Part shown: positions 1 to 8,040 of the stretch, piece after piece | Numbering within the stretch: the first letter of the stretch is position 1 | Layout: each line of letters opens with the position of its first letter | Assembly (NCBI GenBank): GCA_900184925.1 | Contig: FXYJ02000005.1 | Location: 62,001 to 126,000, forward strand | DNA length: 64,000 nucleotides | Direction: 5' to 3' | DNA from: Ruminococcaceae bacterium HV4-5-B5C | GTDB taxonomy: Bacteria; Bacillota; Clostridia; Oscillospirales; Acutalibacteraceae | The notes under the pieces: model-generated | What the model was told of the DNA's origin: nothing | Seen by the model: only the letters and a program-made list of their open reading frames with translations | The model's database searches: none | Program-made: the position numbers and the translations under genes

Positions 1-121
1 TTATGGTATATACTTTCCCACCCGTTTTGTAAAACAGTCCGGTTAAAGTCGTCACGAGGCTCAGAATGGCAATCAGCATGGTAGTAATATGCAGATGATT
101 CATGGCTTTGTTTGTTTTCAT
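1..121 (-). CDS. N-terminus of a membrane protein (runs off the window)
   Basis: Only the first 40 residues are present; the gene continues past the left edge. It starts with ATG at 121, in a TAATG overlap with the stop of the gene before it, so the two are probably translationally coupled. The visible part is a short polar N-terminus followed by one hydrophobic helix (about residues 10-30). I do not recognise the family. Confidence 0.55.
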   Translation of the reverse strand, partial: MKTNKAMNHLHITTMLIAILSLVTTLTGLFYKTGGKVYTI

Positions 122-942
122 TAGATAACCTCTGTTTTCAAATGCTGCTTTTCTTTCAGCACCTCACTGCTTACAAAAACACCAAGCGCAGCAAAGACAA
201 GATCAGAAATCACCCGCACAATTAAATCAGCCGAGACTTCATAAACCGTCAGCATAAACAAGTGATTCATGATCCAATTTGGCCCGTAAATTACAAGAAT
301 AAAATACAATGACCGTGAAAGAACCGATTTTCCCTTGACCCCTGGTTGCAGCATCCAATAAATGACCCCAACCCAAAGCCCCATGCAGAGCGTCCACACG
401 AAGGTGCCGAGCGGTTCGCTGCGGTAGGCAGAGTTTATATGCAAAAATGCGTAGCTGAAATAGCGCCCGGCCAGATAGAAAAAGGCCACAATTAAGATTG
501 ACAGACCGTGCGTTCTTTTTTCCTGAGTGGTATCTCTGTGGGCGGTGAAGATTCCAAGTAAAATTCCCATAAGGAGAATTGGGAAGAAATCACTTAAGCC
601 TGTAAGGAATTCATTGATCACTTTTGTGTGAAGAAGAAGCGAACACTCAAACATTCCAATCTGGTACATTGCTCCAAAAGAAAGGCCATATAAAAAGCCT
701 TTTTGCCACTCTTTCCCGGGGAGCCTTGCTTCAATCAATAAGAAAATTCCCGCAAACAGACTGAAAGCCAGCAACTCCCATACGAGAACTGCGGGCACGA
801 ACAGCCCATGTGATCGGAAGTAACTTGGTGCTCCCGGCGCCAGATCCGTTTTTTGGAGCGCGTGAATGGCAATATCCATGGCACCGCAGAAAACTACGAT
901 AAGCAGAGTTTTCCACCATACGCCTTTTCTGTTTTGCTCCAT
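121..942 (-). CDS. Polytopic membrane protein of unknown function
   Basis: A 273-residue protein with about eight hydrophobic segments spread over its length, so it should be an integral cytoplasmic-membrane protein. No catalytic or transport motif is recognised. The start ATG at 942 lies just downstream of the flavodoxin-domain gene on the same strand. The stop overlaps the start of the next membrane protein, so TetR, small membrane protein, flavodoxin-domain protein and the two membrane proteins may form one operon reading leftwards. Gene status is well supported by length and coupling; function is unknown. Confidence 0.7.
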   Translation of the reverse strand: MEQNRKGVWWKTLLIVVFCGAMDIAIHALQKTDLAPGAPSYFRSHGLFVPAVLVWELLAFSLFAGIFLLIEARLPGKEWQKGFLYGLSFGAMYQIGMFECSLLLHTKVINEFLTGLSDFFPILLMGILLGIFTAHRDTTQEKRTHGLSILIVAFFYLAGRYFSYAFLHINSAYRSEPLGTFVWTLCMGLWVGVIYWMLQPGVKGKSVLSRSLYFILVIYGPNWIMNHLFMLTVYEVSADLIVRVISDLVFAALGVFVSSEVLKEKQHLKTEVI

Positions 943-982
943 GATAAAAACACCTTCCGTTTTCAGTTAAAAATAGACACCG

Positions 983-1465
983 CTATTTCGCAGAAAGAGC
1001 TTTCACAAACAGAGAAATACGCTTGTCATAATATTCGTAGGTACTTATGGCATCGCCTTTGATCTTTTTCATGATCAGCCTGTCAAAGAACCGCATTTTT
1101 TCAAATGTGAATGCGTAGCCGAGCACTTCTTTCGCGGCAGCATGAGCAAGCAGATCCGCTGGAAAGGCTCCTTGCAGTTCCTTGTCACGATCTTCCTGCT
1201 TGGGCGTTCCGGCACAGAGAAACAGGCCGACATTTTTTGAGAGCAGTTGTTTTAAGTTTGCGCTTATAAATGAAGTCAGTTCTTTCTGAACTTTCCCAAT
1301 GTAAATCGAGCCGCCGAGAATAACCGTGTCAAACGAATCAAGCGGCGGCACTTTTTCTGTCATCATATTTACGAGCGTACAATCGCTCTCAAGTCCTTTA
1401 TGTATGCGTTTTGCCACTTCTGTCGCGCTGCCATAGCGAGTGGTGTAAATAATAATACTCTTCAT
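983..1465 (-). CDS. Flavodoxin-domain protein (HemG-like fold)
   Basis: A 160-residue protein. It begins with a short beta strand and a TTRYGSATEVA phosphate-binding loop typical of flavodoxins (residues about 6-16), followed by the flavin-contacting GGSIYIGK segment. The length and overall pattern resemble the flavodoxin-domain group that includes protoporphyrinogen oxidase HemG, so it should bind FMN and act as a small electron carrier or oxidoreductase in the cytoplasm. The start at 1465 is chosen because a GGAG ribosome site lies about 10 bases upstream; a longer reading frame has no such site. The substrate cannot be inferred. Confidence 0.75.
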   Translation of the reverse strand: MKSIIIYTTRYGSATEVAKRIHKGLESDCTLVNMMTEKVPPLDSFDTVILGGSIYIGKVQKELTSFISANLKQLLSKNVGLFLCAGTPKQEDRDKELQGAFPADLLAHAAAKEVLGYAFTFEKMRFFDRLIMKKIKGDAISTYEYYDKRISLFVKALSAK

Positions 1466-1488
1466 AAAAAAATTGTCTCCTTTCAGTC

Positions 1489-1769
1489 TCACAATCCTGC
1501 GGTTTGGGGTGACTTTTCCGGTTCCCTTATCTTTTTCATAAAGACAAATACGCCGATTAAAACCAATATATTAGCTACAGGGAAAACTACAGTCTCGGCA
1601 ATTGACATTTGTAGATGCCCTTGCCGTAGAGATGGATTGTTTCGCCGGGAAGGGACAAAAAAGTGTTTGCTCCTGAACCTCCTGTTGATAGAATACCGAT
1701 TATTCCTGCAAGCAGAGATAGACTCACAATGAAAATGACAAGTATGCCGACGCTTTTTCGGCATTTCAT
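1489..1769 (-). pseudogene. Small two-helix membrane protein, probably frameshifted
   Basis: The frame starting at 1769 encodes a hydrophobic N-terminal helix and an extracytoplasmic segment ending in LYGKGIYK, then stops. The continuation with a second membrane helix (SIAETVVFPVANILVLIGVF) and a basic tail lies in the neighbouring frame, down to 1489. Together they would make one protein of about 90 residues with two membrane helices, a common layout for small transporter-associated membrane proteins. The break near 1605 is therefore read as a one- or two-base indel, real or from sequencing. It sits between the TetR gene and the flavodoxin-domain gene. Confidence 0.5.
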
Positions 1770-2449
1770 TTCCTATCCTCCCGATTCTGTTCAGCCAGAC
1801 TTTTCATCGCATGTAAAACAAAATCTGCCGTATGGTTGATCAGCCGCTGCTTCTGCGCTTCGTCGACATGCTCGACGATCAGCCGTAAGGCAAGCCCAAA
1901 AGCGGCGGACCAGATGATTTGAGCCGTTAATTCCACCTGCGTATCGTCTATCTCGGAAAAGCCCGGAAATTCCCGCAGAGTTTTGCACAGCAGTGCAATT
2001 GCCGGACGTTCCGATGCGGCTCCCTGCTGCAATACGGAAGTATGAGAAAGCACGGTGGGTGAATCATTGAGCATCATACTCTTATAGGAGTCGCCCATTT
2101 GAACGGCCAGCGTGATGAAATTTCTGCTGCTCTCTCTGAGCATTCCTTCAACCGTTTTGTCACGTGACTTCATGGGAGACAAAGCGTGCAGTATTTCGCG
2201 GTAGCTTTCTTCAATCAGTATTTCAATAATTTCCTCTTTGTTCTTGAAATAGTGGTAGATGATGGCGGGAGAATACTCAATTATGTTGGCTATCTTTCGA
2301 ATCGAAATCCCGTCCACACCATTGCTTTTTACAATTTCGCGGGCGGAGGCCAGAATCTTTTCGCGCATTTCAGCTTTATCCCGTTCTTTTCTTTCTGCGA
2401 TACCGATAAGGAACACCTCACATTTGTACAACGCTTTAATATTAAACAC
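1766..2449 (-). CDS. TetR-family transcriptional regulator
   Basis: The N-terminal half has a classic TetR helix-turn-helix: REKILASAREIV, then GVDGISIRKIA and SPAIIYHYFKNKEEI. The C-terminal half is a helical ligand-binding domain. The longest frame starts at a GTG that lies inside a palindrome, so the true start is probably downstream, near 2416 or 2368; no strong ribosome site decides it. It heads a leftward gene group of membrane proteins and a flavodoxin-domain protein, and most likely represses its own group. The inducer is unknown. Confidence 0.8.
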   Translation of the reverse strand: MFNIKALYKCEVFLIGIAERKERDKAEMREKILASAREIVKSNGVDGISIRKIANIIEYSPAIIYHYFKNKEEIIEILIEESYREILHALSPMKSRDKTVEGMLRESSRNFITLAVQMGDSYKSMMLNDSPTVLSHTSVLQQGAASERPAIALLCKTLREFPGFSEIDDTQVELTAQIIWSAAFGLALRLIVEHVDEAQKQRLINHTADFVLHAMKSLAEQNREDRK

Positions 2450-2459
2450 TGTTTAATAT
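2439..2459. promoter_or_regulatory. Perfect 21-bp palindrome, probable TetR operator
   Basis: Two 9-bp arms, ATATTAAAC and GTTTAATAT, separated by ACT, lie directly in front of the TetR gene. Position and symmetry fit autoregulation by that repressor. Confidence 0.6.
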
Positions 2460-2537
2460 AGCATACTTCAATTTCTGTGTCAATGTTATTGCGAATCTGT
2501 AATTAAAGCTTTTATAGGACGATTTGTGCAGACAAAG

Positions 2538-2572
2538 GGCGGGAAGCTAATAGTTTACATTAGTTTCCCGCC
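2538..2572. other. Hairpin in intergenic DNA
   Basis: GGCGGGAA and TTCCCGCC form the base of a long hairpin that continues with CTAAT/ATTAG. Neither side has a clean T-run, so whether it terminates transcription is unclear. Confidence 0.4.
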
Positions 2573-2584
2573 AAAAATTTTGCC

Positions 2585-2651
2585 TAATAAACATTATGCG
2601 AAGTTAAAACGGTAGGGGAGGCGGCAGTGGTTAAACATTATGCGAAGTTCG
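2585..2651 (+). repeat. 67-bp direct repeat, left copy (repeat doublet)
   Basis: It contains two copies of the 17-bp unit AAACATTATGCGAAGTT (2589 and 2633) separated by a CGGTAGGGGAG spacer. A second copy with only three differences lies at 41166-41232 in the same orientation. Together they bracket the sulfur island. Confidence 0.85.
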
Positions 2652-2790
2652 CATGTGCCTAAGATTACTCTGCTTTTTATCTCTTTAAGTCTAAAGAGAT
2701 AATCGACCTTATCAACAGGTGTTTTGCATATTAACTATTTCGATGGATGGCAGAGAAACGTTGACATCCTAAGAAATTATTCGCGCTTTA

Positions 2791-3138
2791 TCATCTTGTA
2801 TAAATATAAATTTCTGAGGTGCTTTTGCTGGCTTCTGCAAGCAGTTTGTGAAGGGCCGTATTGACGTCGATACTGGGAAACAATTCGGGGTGAAGGTATC
2901 TGGCCATATATAGTTTAAGCGCGAGCTTGCCCTGATCGGAGGCTAAGAGTTCTTTAGATACAATGATCACACATTTTGAAATAACTGCAGGAACCGTATC
3001 CCATCCGGGGCGTGATCTTATTGAATTCAACACATTGGTAGCTGCCGCAGGTGAAGTCATTCTTTCACCGAGAACATAATAACTGACTATCTTTACAATG
3101 ACTGCAGATGCATATCCCAATACATCGGAATCTGCCAC
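2791..3138 (-). CDS. Hypothetical protein downstream of metQ
   Basis: An open frame of 115 residues with a GTG start and no convincing ribosome site. The translation is mixed helical, without a motif I recognise. It lies downstream of metQ on the same strand and may be a remnant or a real small gene. Codon composition is compatible with coding but does not prove it. Confidence 0.3.
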   Translation of the reverse strand: MADSDVLGYASAVIVKIVSYYVLGERMTSPAAATNVLNSIRSRPGWDTVPAVISKCVIIVSKELLASDQGKLALKLYMARYLHPELFPSIDVNTALHKLLAEASKSTSEIYIYTR

Positions 3139-3256
3139 TGTTAAGCTGTCATCTCAGCGATAACATGCGACATTGTTTCCTTCGGAATCACTGATGATTC
3201 TTGCAATATCAGCAGAGTCTCTTCCGGCGGAAGCGGCAGGACCACGTCCGGATTGA

Positions 3257-4135
3257 TTACTGAAGTTCTTTCGGGACAAACCAAAGTCCCTTATTGTTTT
3301 TCTTGAGGTAGGATTTGAATTCATCCGAATGGTAAGCGGCCACTGTGTCTTTTGCCCACTTTGCATCCTTGTTTCCCGCCTTGACGACCACCTGAAGAAT
3401 CAAATGATCCAGAATGTCTTCCTGAAGAAGCGCCGTGGAGGGGTCAATCTTCGCATTGTATACGATACTTCCGGTTATGATCGCGTAATCGAAGTCGCTC
3501 AGAGAGCGGGGAATATTCAGAGAATCCATTTCGACAAATGACAGACCATATTTGTTTTCGGCGATATCGCTCTGCTTTACTTTGGAAAGATCGACCGATT
3601 TTTTAAGGGTGATCCAGCCCGCCTTCTGCAAAAGCACATAGGCTCTGGAGGTATTCGACGCATCGTTCGGGACCGCGATGACAGCGCCTTTCTTGATCTC
3701 ATTGAGCGATTTGTGTTTGGAGGAAAAAATGCCTGCCGGTACGGTTGGAATCGGGCTAATCGGCGTCAGGTCGCCTTTATAGGCCTTGTTGAAATTTTCG
3801 GCGTATGCGGTGTGCTGTTCCACGTTAAAATCGATCTCGCCGTTATTCAACGCGGTGTCGTTCTGCAGAAGGTCGGAAAATTCCACCGCCTGCAGTCGGT
3901 AGCCTTCCTTTTCCAGAATCGGTTTTATGGCATCTTCAAAAAGGACCGTGTAAGGTCCCTGCGATTTTCCGTATTTAAGAACTGTTTTGCCGGAAGGTAC
4001 CGCGGCAGACGAAACCGAACCGGCCTGTGCGGAACTTGAAGGCGATGCGGCTGTGTTCTCACCCGGTGCTGCGCATCCTGTAAACGCAACGGATAGTACT
4101 GCCAGTAAGCTCAAAATTGTAAGTGACTTTTTCAT
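3257..4135 (-). CDS. metQ: Methionine ABC transporter substrate-binding lipoprotein MetQ
   Basis: A 292-residue NLPA/MetQ-family lipoprotein. The N-terminus is a signal peptide ending in a lipobox (AFTGC, Cys about residue 20), followed by a Ser/Ala-rich linker. The mature domain has the family pattern of YTVLFEDAIKPILEKEG, DFNVEQHTAY and VAVPNDASNTSRA. It binds methionine or a related sulfur amino acid outside the membrane and delivers it to MetI-MetN. It is the last recognisable gene of the amidohydrolase-metN-metI-metQ operon, controlled by the leader peptide and attenuator at 7200-7381. Ligand specificity (L- or D-methionine, cystine derivatives) cannot be told from sequence. Confidence 0.93.
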   Translation of the reverse strand: MKKSLTILSLLAVLSVAFTGCAAPGENTAASPSSSAQAGSVSSAAVPSGKTVLKYGKSQGPYTVLFEDAIKPILEKEGYRLQAVEFSDLLQNDTALNNGEIDFNVEQHTAYAENFNKAYKGDLTPISPIPTVPAGIFSSKHKSLNEIKKGAVIAVPNDASNTSRAYVLLQKAGWITLKKSVDLSKVKQSDIAENKYGLSFVEMDSLNIPRSLSDFDYAIITGSIVYNAKIDPSTALLQEDILDHLILQVVVKAGNKDAKWAKDTVAAYHSDEFKSYLKKNNKGLWFVPKELQ

Positions 4136-4160
4136 CTTAACTACCTCTTCTCAAATTCTG

Positions 4161-4838
4161 TTATTCATGGTTGCGGATTTTGCGCGAAAGACGGTTCCCA
4201 ATGGACTGGATTATCTGAACGAACAGGATGAGCACGATTACCGTAAAAGTCATCAGCGGCGTGTTGAACTGCTGGTAACCGTAGGTCAGGGCAAGATCCC
4301 CAACACCCCCGGCACCGATGGCCCCCGCCATGGCAGTGACCCCCAGCAGCCCGATCGTTCCCGTCGTAAGGGTCAGAATAAGCGACGGCATGGCTTCCGG
4401 GAGAAGGAAACACCAGATAACCTGGAAGGTCGAGGCTCCCATCGCTTCGGCGGCTTCAATGATTCCCGGGTCAACCTCCAGGATGGAGCTTTCCACCAGC
4501 CGGGCCAGATAGGGACTGATGTAGAACACGAGCGGAACCAGAGCCGCCCTTGTTCCGATGGTCGTGCCCGCAACCCATTTGGTCAGCGGCATGATAAAAA
4601 CGAGAAGGATGATAAAGGGGACCGAGCGGGCGATATTGATCAGGTAATTCAGAAGTCTGAAGACGAATCTGTTTTCCATTACCCCGTTTTTCCTGGTAAG
4701 GACCAGCAGAATGCCAAGCGAGATACCGATCAGAGTGCCAATCAGAAGGGCCCAGAACAGCATGTAAACGGTCTGCTCCGCTGCCAGCAGCAGTTTTGCC
4801 GGCGTGACGCCCAGGGACTGCTCAATCAGTGCTTCCAT
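4161..4838 (-). CDS. metI: Methionine ABC transporter permease MetI
   Basis: A 225-residue integral membrane protein with about five helices. It has the binding-protein-dependent permease (EAA) loop around EAAEAMGASTFQVIWCFLLPEA, which contacts MetN. It overlaps the end of metN by 17 bases and is followed 25 bases later by metQ, the standard MetNIQ order. It forms the membrane channel as a dimer. Confidence 0.93.
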   Translation of the reverse strand: MEALIEQSLGVTPAKLLLAAEQTVYMLFWALLIGTLIGISLGILLVLTRKNGVMENRFVFRLLNYLINIARSVPFIILLVFIMPLTKWVAGTTIGTRAALVPLVFYISPYLARLVESSILEVDPGIIEAAEAMGASTFQVIWCFLLPEAMPSLILTLTTGTIGLLGVTAMAGAIGAGGVGDLALTYGYQQFNTPLMTFTVIVLILFVQIIQSIGNRLSRKIRNHE

Positions 4839-5862
4839 TTTTTAAAATCACCTTCCTTGCTTCCACGCCGGATTCTTTGATATATCGCTCCGCCTTCGCA
4901 ATTTCATCATCCGTTCCCGTCAGACGGATGGTGAGGATACTCAGCACCATGCCCTGAAGCTCACTCACCGTAGCCGATAGGACGTTCGTTTCCACGCTGA
5001 AGTTCTTGTTGATCCGGGAAAGAAGGGAATCCTGCGCACTTTCTCCCGTGAACTTTAGCCGAAGGACTTCTCCCTGCTTATGATCGTTCAGAATAGATCT
5101 GCGGATGCTCGCCGGAATCGTATCGTCAATCACCGTTTTGACGAATCCCTTTGTGATATCATGCTGCGGGTCTCCGAAAACGTCTATGACATCTCCCTGC
5201 TCCACAATCTCACCGTTTTCCATGACCGCAACCCGGTTGCAGATTTCCCGGATGACATTCATTTGGTGCGTTATCAGCAGGATTGTGACCCCCAGTTCCC
5301 TGTTCACTTTTTTCAGCAGCTCCAGGATGGATTCCGTCGTCTTCGGGTCCAGCGCGCTGGTGGCTTCGTCGCACAGAAGAATGGACGGGTTGGTTACAAG
5401 CGCTCGGGCGATACCGACCCGCTGCTTCTGTCCTCCGGAAAGATTCTCGGCATAGACGTCCCCTTTCTCTTCCAGTTCGACAAATTTCAAGAGCTCATTG
5501 ACGCGTTCCCTGATTTCCGCTTTCGGCTTTTTCTCCAAAATCAGCGGGATGGCGATGTTCTGCCGCACGGTTTTGGAATTAAGCAGGTTGAACTGCTGGA
5601 AAACCATGCCGATGTTTTTCCGGATCTCGAGCAGCTTCCGTTTCGGCAGGGCCGTCATGTCGGTTCCGTTGATGATTACTTTGCCGGAGTCGGGCCGCTC
5701 CAGAAGATTCACGGTCCGGATCAATGTAGATTTTCCCGCTCCGCTGAAGCCGATGACGCCGAAGATGTCTCCGTCGTTAACCTGAATTGTAACGTTTTTC
5801 AGTGCCTCTACGTCTCCGGATTTACCGGAAAAGGTCTTGCTGACATTTTCAACGGTGATCAT
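4822..5862 (-). CDS. metN: Methionine ABC transporter ATP-binding protein MetN
   Basis: A 346-residue ABC ATPase. Walker A is GFSGAGKST (residues about 38-46), the signature is LSGGQKQR, and Walker B ends in LLCDEATSALD, followed by the switch His in ITHQM. The last 80 residues match the NIL domain of MetN, which binds methionine and trans-inhibits transport, so import is likely feedback-regulated at the protein level too. The start overlaps the amidohydrolase stop by four bases (ATGA), showing translational coupling. Confidence 0.95.
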   Translation of the reverse strand: MITVENVSKTFSGKSGDVEALKNVTIQVNDGDIFGVIGFSGAGKSTLIRTVNLLERPDSGKVIINGTDMTALPKRKLLEIRKNIGMVFQQFNLLNSKTVRQNIAIPLILEKKPKAEIRERVNELLKFVELEEKGDVYAENLSGGQKQRVGIARALVTNPSILLCDEATSALDPKTTESILELLKKVNRELGVTILLITHQMNVIREICNRVAVMENGEIVEQGDVIDVFGDPQHDITKGFVKTVIDDTIPASIRRSILNDHKQGEVLRLKFTGESAQDSLLSRINKNFSVETNVLSATVSELQGMVLSILTIRLTGTDDEIAKAERYIKESGVEARKVILKNGSTD

Positions 5863-7022
5863 TGAGATTCCCTGCTTTTCAAGACATTAAGGGCCTTTTC
5901 GGCAAGTGAGGCAACATAGGCCGACGCGAGAGGCAGCGCTTTTGGGTCAACGCAGAATTTCGGGTTGTGGTTCGGCTCGGATTGCCCGGTGCCGATCTGG
6001 ATATAGACGCCACGGAGAATTTGCTGGTAAAAAGCGAAATCCTCTCCGCCGAGAGACGGGACGGACGAAATAACCTTCAGGCCTTTGTCCTCTGCTAGCT
6101 TCGCCGAAAACGCAGTCCAACTTGCTTCGTTGTCCGTCGCCGGGGGACCGGCAATCCAGCGGAAATCGGCTGTGGCGCGGAAAGCCTCCGCAATGCTGAC
6201 CGAGAGTTCTTCCAGACGCTTCGGAATCAGCCGGCGATCTTCTTTCTGCAAAGTCCGGACGGTTCCTTCCAGAAATGCAGTGGTGGGGATTACGTTCCAA
6301 GTGCTCCCCGCCGTGATATGCGTAATGCTGACGAGGTCCTGATGGAAGGGATCGGTATTCCGGCTAACAATGGTCTGCGCGGCGGAAACGAACTGCGCCG
6401 CCGCCACGATGGGATCAACTCCGTCCTGCGGGTACGCCGCATGACCGCCTTTTCCCGAAAAAGTGATCTGGAACCGGTCGACCGCCGCTGTCATTGCGCC
6501 CGGCGAAATCACAATCGTGCCAACCGGGACATTGGGGATTACGTGAATCCCAAAAATCAGCTGCACATTGTCCAGAGCACTGCTTTTCGTTATTTTCAGC
6601 GCTCCGAGCGAAGATTCTTCCGCCGGCTGAAAGATAATCCTGACGCTCCCGCCCAGTTCCTTCTCGCGCCGCTTTAGAAGCACTGCTGCCCCAAGCATGG
6701 CCGTCGTGTGGAAATCATGGCCACAGGCGTGCATGATACCGTCAGTTTCGGACTTGTAAGGCAGATCTGTCTGCTCTTGGATCGGAAGCGCATCAATATC
6801 GCAGCGGATGGCGATGATGGGTCCGGGATGCGCACCGGTAACTTCCGCCACCAGACCAGTCTCAAGCGGCAGATCAAGAATTTTGACATTCGCCGCAGTC
6901 AGCAGTTCACGGATCTTTTTTGTGGTTTCAAATTCCTGAAATGAAAGTTCCGGATGCCGGTGAAACCATTGAAAGGTTTGGATCAGATTCATTTCATCCT
7001 GTGAATAGTCATTTGTTTCCAT
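5859..7022 (-). CDS. M20-family amidohydrolase (N-acyl amino acid hydrolase)
   Basis: A 387-residue metal-dependent amidohydrolase of the M20/IAL-ILR1 group. It has the metal-binding motif ACGHDFHTTAML, the catalytic-glutamate motif FQPAEE and a dimerisation-domain motif GKGGHAAYPQDGVDP. It is the first structural gene after a Met/Cys-rich leader peptide and attenuator, and is translationally coupled to metN. Related enzymes in Bacillus sulfur operons deacylate N-acetyl-cysteine or N-acyl sulfur amino acids. Removing an acyl group from an imported N-acyl-methionine or cysteine derivative is the natural inference here, but the substrate is not shown by sequence. Confidence 0.85.
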   Translation of the reverse strand: METNDYSQDEMNLIQTFQWFHRHPELSFQEFETTKKIRELLTAANVKILDLPLETGLVAEVTGAHPGPIIAIRCDIDALPIQEQTDLPYKSETDGIMHACGHDFHTTAMLGAAVLLKRREKELGGSVRIIFQPAEESSLGALKITKSSALDNVQLIFGIHVIPNVPVGTIVISPGAMTAAVDRFQITFSGKGGHAAYPQDGVDPIVAAAQFVSAAQTIVSRNTDPFHQDLVSITHITAGSTWNVIPTTAFLEGTVRTLQKEDRRLIPKRLEELSVSIAEAFRATADFRWIAGPPATDNEASWTAFSAKLAEDKGLKVISSVPSLGGEDFAFYQQILRGVYIQIGTGQSEPNHNPKFCVDPKALPLASAYVASLAEKALNVLKSRESQ

Positions 7023-7199
7023 AGGTCAGTCCCCCAAATTCAAAATTTGCGTTTTTCATTCTGATATCCAAAGAGCATCGTCAGCCGTGACCAGTTGAGA
7101 ATCTCGTAGCAGTGTGAGTACGCTGGTTTGATTTCTTAGGTGCGGTGTCTTTTCCGGGCCCGGTGCTTCTCCCTTTCGTAAGAATTGCGGTCGAAAATA

Positions 7200-7235
7200 A
7201 AAAGAGCTGTCAGCTCTTGGCCTGACAGCTCTTTT
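7200..7235 (-). terminator. Attenuator terminator of the amidohydrolase-metNIQ operon
   Basis: Read on the minus strand, a 14-bp perfect stem (AAAAGAGCTGTCAG / CTGACAGCTCTTTT) with an 8-base loop is followed by TTTTTATTTT. It lies between the leader peptide stop and the first operon gene, the classic place for a transcription attenuator. Confidence 0.88.
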
Positions 7236-7267
7236 GACTATTGTTCATCCGCTGCAATGAAGCGCAG

Positions 7268-7381
7268 CTACAATAGTAAAAGGGATCGGCCGTATTTCGT
7301 TTTGGGCATGCCGCAACACATGACGCACATCGAGCACATCATGCGACACATGTTGAAGTTATCCCAAACCTGAGTTGTCAT
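7268..7381 (-). CDS. Leader peptide 1, Met/Cys-rich (37 aa)
   Basis: A 37-codon frame with ATG at 7381 and a GAGGTAA ribosome site eight bases upstream. The core MCRMMCSMCVMCCGM holds most of the peptide's seven Met and five Cys. It is followed by the intrinsic terminator at 7200-7235 and then by methionine-import genes, so it should work as a translated sensor. Ribosome stalling at Met or Cys codons when charged tRNA is scarce would favour read-through. It is nearly superimposable on leader peptide 2 (both have TQVW near the start and MCCGM at the core end). It is too short and badly placed for a structural protein. Confidence 0.8.
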   Translation of the reverse strand: MTTQVWDNFNMCRMMCSMCVMCCGMPKTKYGRSLLLL

Positions 7382-7398
7382 GGCTGTTACCTCATTAG

Positions 7399-7415
7399 CA
7401 TAGTGTTTATATATG
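7399..7415 (-). promoter_or_regulatory. 17-bp palindrome (CATA-N9-TATG), copy 1
   Basis: Reads CATATATAAACACTATG on the minus strand, about 12 bases after the predicted transcription start of leader 1. The same 17-bp layout recurs at four other sulfur promoters. Confidence 0.65.
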
Positions 7416-7433
7416 TTTAATATATTGTGTTCT

Positions 7434-7462
7434 ATAATATGCCAAATCCTATCGTTTGTCAA
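7434..7462 (-). promoter_or_regulatory. Sigma-A promoter of leader 1 / metNIQ operon
   Basis: TTGACA at 7457-7462 and TATTAT at 7434-7439 are separated by 17 bases. The start site is predicted near 7427. Confidence 0.85.
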
Positions 7463-7550
7463 GGACTATTTACAATTTCTCGTAAATCAGCGGAAATGAT
7501 CGGAAGGTGCCCATCAATAGTCCAGATACGAATTATAAGATTATAGATAA

Positions 7551-7573
7551 AAAAGGCCGCTTGCTACAGCGGC
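7551..7573 (-). terminator. Intrinsic terminator in the 7.4-8.0 kb intergenic region
   Basis: On the minus strand GCCGCT/AGCGGC is followed by CTTTTTTATC. It would stop transcripts arriving from the M42/oligopeptide operon before they reach the leader 1 promoter. The rest of 7574-7980 holds no gene that I can support. Confidence 0.65.
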
Positions 7574-7746
7574 GGGAAATATATATTTGGAATCGATGGC
7601 CTTTAGATTTGAAAAAGCGCAAAGCTTATGCAAAATTGGAAGAAACCGAGGAATTGCAAATATGATATCTTGATCAATGCTTTTAAACTCATCTGTTTCT
7701 ACCTATCTGTCGACCTTAGCGTTCTCTAAAAACTCGGGTAAGTTCT

Positions 7747-7763
7747 AAACATTATGCGAAGTC
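7747..7763 (+). repeat. 17-bp repeat unit, isolated copy
   Basis: AAACATTATGCGAAGTC, one base off the unit that makes up the repeat doublets. It sits in the gap between the metNIQ and oligopeptide operons and is followed by a GGGGAG tract like other copies. Confidence 0.75.
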
Positions 7764-7979
7764 CGAAATCGGGGAGAAAGACTCCGTGAACTCACAAAGT
7801 ACGCTTAGAGGCGTTGGGGTAAAGAAGTTAGCCAAATATTCCTATACGGTTATATGCGGGAACCTCGCACTGGAAGAAATGATATGTATGGTCAGTTCTT
7901 TAACCACGCGAACCAATATGCGGTAAATTGCAAATCAATGATCCATAATGTAAAAGATGAACTAGTTCCGCTTTTACAC

Positions 7980-8014
7980 AAGTGCCCTGCCATTCTGTGG
8001 ATGGCAAGGCACTT
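7980..8014 (-). terminator. Hairpin after the M42 peptidase gene
   Basis: A bulged stem (AAGTGCC..TGCCAT / ATGGCA..GGCACTT) starts 27 bases after the stop codon. There is no T-run, so it may stabilise the mRNA end instead of terminating by itself. Confidence 0.45.
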
Positions 8015-8040
8015 ATTATAAAAGGGATAATATGTTCGAC

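Noticed and set aside
2440..2449. GTG at 2449 as start of the TetR gene
   Set aside because: It lies inside the probable operator palindrome and has no ribosome site; a downstream start is more likely.
3154..3366. 70-codon open frame at the end of metQ
   Set aside because: It mostly overlaps metQ in another frame and lacks a start signal.
7268..7381. Cys-rich ORF as a metallothionein or bacteriocin
   Set aside because: It is always placed between promoter and intrinsic terminator, in front of biosynthetic or transport genes, and is rich in Met as well as Cys. No export or immunity genes are nearby.
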